Shown: in pieces, positions 60,748 through 64,000 of the stretch
Position numbering within the stretch: the first letter of the stretch is position 1
Layout: each line of letters starts with the position of its first letter
DNA from: Mesonia oceanica
Lineage (GTDB): Bacteria; Bacteroidota; Bacteroidia; Flavobacteriales; Flavobacteriaceae
Length of the DNA: 64,000 nt
Direction: 5' to 3'
Assembly: GCF_902499555.1 (NCBI RefSeq)
Contig: NZ_CABVMM010000008.1
Span: 1 to 64,000 of the forward strand
Translations under genes and position numbers: made by a program
The notes under the pieces: generated by a model
Told to the model about the DNA's origin: nothing
Seen by the model: only the letters and a program-made list of their open reading frames with translations
The model's database searches: none

Positions 60748-61143
60748 TTATTCTTTGAGTCTGTTAATTCGGATTTCGCGTCTTAGGGAATCCATATAGG
60801 GCTGAATATTTTCTTCAATTTTGAATATTTCCATTTTTTTAATTGTATCATTAATAAAAATAAATTGAGTAGTGACCACGACATTTTTGAGCTTTTCTAC
60901 ATAGAAAAGTTTTTCATTGGGAATATTATCTAAAGTTTCTATGGTCTTACAGGTAGGCTCACCATAAGTAGTAATAAAATCCTCTTTGCTATACGTTAAG
61001 GTTTCAATATCATTAAATTTACTGGTAGCAGGATAGTTATGTCCGTATTCCAAGGCTTTGCAGGAAGTAAGACAACATATCAAGATTATTATGAATTGAT
61101 GGCTATACTTATTGGTGAAATTTTTATTCATTTTAGATAACAC
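60748..61143 (-). CDS. Small lipoprotein of unknown function
   Basis: A 131-residue protein with a signal and lipobox (FIIILICCLTSC). The mature part is about 100 residues, mixed alpha/beta, beginning YGHNYPATSK and with FITTYGEPTCKTIET, which resembles the outer-membrane assembly lipoprotein (BamE/SmpA-like) turn. This similarity is weak. A later ATG at codon 5 is a possible start. It is 15 bp upstream of the aerolysin-like gene and probably co-transcribed, so it may assist export or protect the producer. Confidence 0.6.
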   Translation of the reverse strand: MLSKMNKNFTNKYSHQFIIILICCLTSCKALEYGHNYPATSKFNDIETLTYSKEDFITTYGEPTCKTIETLDNIPNEKLFYVEKLKNVVVTTQFIFINDTIKKMEIFKIEENIQPYMDSLRREIRINRLKE

Positions 61144-61229
61144 TTTTAATGTCCCTAATAGGGGAAGTTTATATTTGTAAGCAATTTATTACATCACCTA
61201 TCCATATAAAACTTAATAGCCACGGGCTT

Positions 61230-61291
61230 ACTGTGGTTTTTCCACGTTTTTGTTTTTTAATTACGTGGGAATACCACGTAAAATATGTGGC
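61230..61291. promoter_or_regulatory. CCACGT palindromes between divergent genes
   Basis: TACGTGG-GAATA-CCACGTA (61262-61280) is a perfect 7-bp inverted repeat. GTGG-TTTTT-CCAC (61233-61245) is a second, and a further GTGG lies at 61287. The cluster sits between the divergent lipoprotein and LytTR genes if the LytTR gene starts at 61341. It is a likely binding site for the LytTR protein or another dimer. Confidence 0.5.
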
Positions 61292-61340
61292 AAATCCAAA
61301 TCATTTCGAGCAAGGTGTTTCTAATTTTGAACTAAAAAAG

Positions 61341-62078
61341 TTGGGAGGTTCCTATTATATAATAAATAGCGATGATATAACATCACAAAACCTTTGTGAG
61401 AGATTTAAAGAATTTCCTGAATTTATATGCTTAGGGATAACTAATGACTACGAAAAGGGGATGAATTTTATATTGAAGTTTGCCCCTGAAGTTGTATTTA
61501 TTGACTTAGATTCTTATCCTAAGAATGAGATTGGAGACGTGTTTTCTTATTGCAAAGAAATCAATGAATATATTTTTAGCAGACCTAAATATATCGCTTT
61601 ATCAAAGGATGTATCCAAGGCATATCAAGCTTTAAAAGGTAAATTCTATGATTATATTCTTAAGCCAGGGAAAGAACTTGAAATTCGTAAAATTATCCTT
61701 CAGTTGCTAAAGAGTGAACAATATGCTTTAAACGATACCTTATGCCTAAAATCCTATAAAGATTATACGCTTTTAAAAGTAGAAGAAATACTTTTCTTAA
61801 AAGCCGATAATAACGCTACAGATTTTGTAATGATAGAGGGAAAAACAATCAGCGCTTTTAAAACTTTAAAATCGTTTGAAAAAATTTTACCCAACAGTTT
61901 TATTAGAATTCATCATAGCTACATCATCAACAAAAAGCATATCTCCAGAATCAATTTCGGAAAGTTGAAATGTTTTTTAGATCATAATAAAATAAGTCTA
62001 CCTTTTTCCAGATCCTATCGGCATAACCTTCAAATTATTGAAGAATTGTTGGAACAAAAGGCTATTTCTTTCAATTGA
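61341..62078 (+). CDS. LytTR-family response regulator
   Basis: The C-terminal ~100 residues are a LytTR DNA-binding domain (LKSYKDYTLLKVEEILFLKA, FIRIHHSYIINKKHISRI). The N-terminal ~120 residues look like a receiver (YYIINSDD, VVFIDLDSY for the phospho-Asp site, and YDYILKP for the Lys). The frame is open from 61149, but its first 64 codons cover the CCACGT palindromes and do not resemble a protein domain. TTG 61341, just before the receiver, is therefore preferred, with TAATTTTG (61322-61329) as a possible -7 box. The TPR kinase at 62600 is the likely partner. Confidence 0.75.
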   Translation: MGGSYYIINSDDITSQNLCERFKEFPEFICLGITNDYEKGMNFILKFAPEVVFIDLDSYPKNEIGDVFSYCKEINEYIFSRPKYIALSKDVSKAYQALKGKFYDYILKPGKELEIRKIILQLLKSEQYALNDTLCLKSYKDYTLLKVEEILFLKADNNATDFVMIEGKTISAFKTLKSFEKILPNSFIRIHHSYIINKKHISRINFGKLKCFLDHNKISLPFSRSYRHNLQIIEELLEQKAISFN

Positions 62079-62334
62079 ATGCGCTGGGATTTTATAAATC
62101 TTCAATTGCTCAAACATACCTATCAATCCCTCATAGAAACGACTATTCTACTAAACGGTGAGGTCTAAAATCATTTTCCTCGGCTCTTTGGCGTAGCTTT
62201 CACTTGGTTTAAGAAAGAAGCTTCTAAAGAAATCGGCCAGATTATCCGGTTTCGATCACGCGTGATTAAACACTAAGCCATTCCGCGGTCTTTAGGGTCG
62301 CAATACTATTGTTTAATTATAAAACCATCAAACT
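62079..62334. other. Non-coding leader
   Basis: No convincing gene. Short broken frames are present (for example MRWDFINLQLLKHTYQSL from 62082), but none is long enough to support. The sequence ends in the leader of the small lipoprotein gene. Confidence 0.35.
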
Positions 62335-62505
62335 ATGAAAACTTTCAAAAACTTATTAAGTATAACGTTTTTAATCCTGATAGCTTATTCGTGTGAGCCA
62401 GAAGAATTACCTGACAGTTCGGTAAGTGACAACCAAAATATTACTGCTAGTACAGGAGATCAAGATGATGAAGTCATAGATAGAAAAGATAATAATCCAG
62501 ATTAA
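62335..62505 (+). CDS. Peptide-sized acidic lipoprotein
   Basis: A 56-residue frame: basic start (KTFKN), hydrophobic segment, lipobox LIAYSC with Cys20, then a short acidic mature part (EPEELPDSSVSD, TGDQDDEVIDRKDNNPD). Similar tiny acidic lipoproteins occur beside LytTR regulators and TPR kinases in Flavobacteriia. Its location between the two signalling genes suggests a signal or sensor accessory role, by inference. A terminator follows. Confidence 0.65.
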   Translation: MKTFKNLLSITFLILIAYSCEPEELPDSSVSDNQNITASTGDQDDEVIDRKDNNPD

Positions 62506-62528
62506 TTTTTAATTAAATTCTTTTTCTT

Positions 62529-62562
62529 TAAGAAGGCCTTGTTAACAACAAGGTCTTTTTAT
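62529..62562 (+). terminator. Rho-independent terminator
   Basis: CCTTGTT and AACAAGG form a stem with a 3-base loop, flanked by GA-rich sequence and followed by TCTTTTT. Confidence 0.75.
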
Positions 62563-62599
62563 ATTTTATAAATTTGTTTAATTTTTATTCTGAAACGTT

Positions 62600-64000
62600 T
62601 TGTTTTTCAAATCACGTCATATTACAATATTTATATCTTTAATAGTTTTTCTCTTTTCTTGTACCCAAAAGGATGATGGAGATGAGGTTATTACGGAAAA
62701 GCAGGATATTCAATCAATAAGGAAAAATGAATCTGATCAAGAAATAGACTTAAATAAAGATTACAACGCCGCTCTCAAGGAAGGTAACGATACTCTTAAG
62801 AATAAAATGCTTCTCGATATATCTTATCGCTACTTGAAAACAAAAGATTCAACTATGTTTCTAAGGTCTAATAAACAGGCCAGAGAATTATCTATAACCA
62901 TAGAAAATTCTGAGGGTACCGCAGCTACCTATTGGGATTTGGCTCAATTTTATCATAACCGTAATAAAGAAGACAGTGCTTATTATTACTATGATAAAGC
63001 CCAGAAAATATATCAAGAGTTAGGAGATCAACTTAATTCTGGAAGCCTGTTATTAAATATGGCAATTATTCAGAAGAATATTAGGGATTATACCGGTAGT
63101 GAGGTTACTACAACTAATGCGATTAATTTACTTGAACCTTTAGACGAATTTTATAGTCTATATATAGCTTATAATAACCTTGGTATTGTTTTCAATGAAT
63201 TAGAGGAGTACGAAAGGTCTCTTTATTATCACCACAAAGCGATAAGTAATTTAGAAAAATTAAAAAGTAAAAGAGATTTCCCTACCAGTTACAATAACAT
63301 AGGAGTGGTATACCATAACCAAGGTAATTATTCCGAAGCAATTGAATATTTTAGAAAGGCGTTGAGCTTTGATGAAAATATAGAAAACTCAGATCCTAAA
63401 TTGTATGCAATGCTCATTGATAATGAAGCTAATGCAAAACTTCATTTAGGGGATACGCTGGGAATTTATAAACAATTTGTAAAGGCTTTACAGATAAGGA
63501 AAGATATTGATTTACAGGCCGGAATTAGTATCAACCAGTTACATTTAGCTGATTATTTTTTACAAAGGGGAGATACGGCCAAAGCCATTAATTATGCCCT
63601 AGCAGCAAAAAAAGTTGCGAGGAATAGTCAAAATACCAGGGATTTACTCGCTTCATTGAGCTTTCTTTCCTTGGTCGTAAAAGATAGTGCATTAGTTTAT
63701 ACTAAACGCTATATAGTGATTAACGATAGCCTCCAAAAAAGGGAAAGGGCAGTAAGAAATAAATTTGCAAGAATACGTTTCGAGACCAATGAATATATTT
63801 CGGAAACAGAAAGGCTAAATAAACAAATGATTAGAATATCATTAATTTCCTTAACTGTTTTCTTTATTTTTGTATTGTTATATATCATTAAAGATCAGCG
63901 ATCAAAAAATAAATTGATTTCGCAAAAACAAAAAGCGAGTCAGGAGATATACGATTTAGTATTATCTCAGCAACAAGTAATTGAAGAAGAGCGGGAAAAA
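62600..64000 (+). CDS. TPR-containing sensor histidine kinase (3' end outside window)
   Basis: An open frame from TTG 62600 to the window end (467 codons so far). It has a lipoprotein-type signal (TIFISLIVFLFSC, Cys21), then about six TPR repeats (YYYYDKAQKIYQELGDQL, YIAYNNLGIVFNELEEYERS, SYNNIGVVYHNQGNYSEAIE). A membrane helix follows (LISLTVFFIFVLLYII), then a coiled coil (KASQEIYDLVLSQQQVIEEE) that in this family leads into a HisKA_3-type kinase domain. The kinase part itself is beyond the window. The upstream frame is closed by TGA at 62591, so TTG is the only reasonable start. It probably pairs with the LytTR regulator. Confidence 0.8.
   Translation, partial: MFFKSRHITIFISLIVFLFSCTQKDDGDEVITEKQDIQSIRKNESDQEIDLNKDYNAALKEGNDTLKNKMLLDISYRYLKTKDSTMFLRSNKQARELSITIENSEGTAATYWDLAQFYHNRNKEDSAYYYYDKAQKIYQELGDQLNSGSLLLNMAIIQKNIRDYTGSEVTTTNAINLLEPLDEFYSLYIAYNNLGIVFNELEEYERSLYYHHKAISNLEKLKSKRDFPTSYNNIGVVYHNQGNYSEAIEYFRKALSFDENIENSDPKLYAMLIDNEANAKLHLGDTLGIYKQFVKALQIRKDIDLQAGISINQLHLADYFLQRGDTAKAINYALAAKKVARNSQNTRDLLASLSFLSLVVKDSALVYTKRYIVINDSLQKRERAVRNKFARIRFETNEYISETERLNKQMIRISLISLTVFFIFVLLYIIKDQRSKNKLISQKQKASQEIYDLVLSQQQVIEEEREK

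Overview
The window is AT-rich Bacteroidota DNA, most likely from a marine or soil Flavobacteriia. This rests on TAnnTTTG-type promoter boxes, few Shine-Dalgarno sequences, Bacteroidota-only families (TraE-N, RteC, DUF6090-like, PepSY-like, RND-TolC fusions) and the codon use. It has two parts joined at a tRNA half-gene at about 16.3 kb.

Part one (1-16.29 kb) is chromosome. From 1 to about 13.17 kb there is an array of short cassettes, almost all on the + strand, each with one to three genes. Cassettes are separated by imperfect palindromes of 50-310 bp, and most start shortly before CATTTGAAA. For most cassettes the first 10-15 bases are the reverse complement of the last 10-15 bases of the same cassette, which is how integron gene cassettes are built. 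No integron integrase is visible. Cargo includes a CPCC-type protein (two copies), a YCII/DGPF protein with an ECF42-like sigma factor and a SnoaL-like lipoprotein, a DUF6090-like protein, a patatin lipase with an unknown partner, a HEAT-repeat protein and several small membrane proteins. After the array come a Crp/Fnr regulator, an MFS exporter and an aldo/keto reductase broken by a 5-bp duplication.

Part two (16.29 kb to the window end) is a Bacteroidota integrative conjugative element (ICE). It begins with the 3' half of a tRNA gene (att site) and a tyrosine recombinase. First cargo: a higher-GC heavy-metal module (DUF6660-like protein, CzcA-TolC fusion, CzcB, PII-like protein, Fur-family regulator, CDF exporter, P-type ATPase), ending at a relic of another integrase 3' end. 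Second cargo: a two-component system with genes for envelope and probable lipid A remodelling (TonB receptor, PepSY-like protein, sugar epimerase, DPM1-like GT2, LpxB N-terminal-like protein, ArnT-like GT39, PAP2 phosphatase, ICMT-like methyltransferase, HD hydrolase). Six promoters here carry tandem 11-bp boxes at a fixed distance from the -7 element, defining a self-contained, PmrA-like regulon. Then come the conjugation genes traE-traN (minus strand), with an inactivated amidase gene upstream.

Next is a tight six-gene minus-strand operon (48.4-56.7 kb) that looks like an unusual defence system: AbiEi/AbiEii-type pair, a protein with both a MORC/MutL-like and a histidine-kinase-like GHKL ATPase, a receiver-domain protein, an unknown protein and an Eco57I-like adenine methyltransferase. 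The ICE housekeeping genes follow (DnaC-like ATPase, winged-helix protein, excisionase-like protein, RteC), then an aerolysin-like lipoprotein, a small lipoprotein, a LytTR regulator, a peptide-sized lipoprotein and a TPR sensor kinase cut by the window end. No relaxase, coupling protein or traO-Q is seen, so the element either continues to the right or is incomplete.
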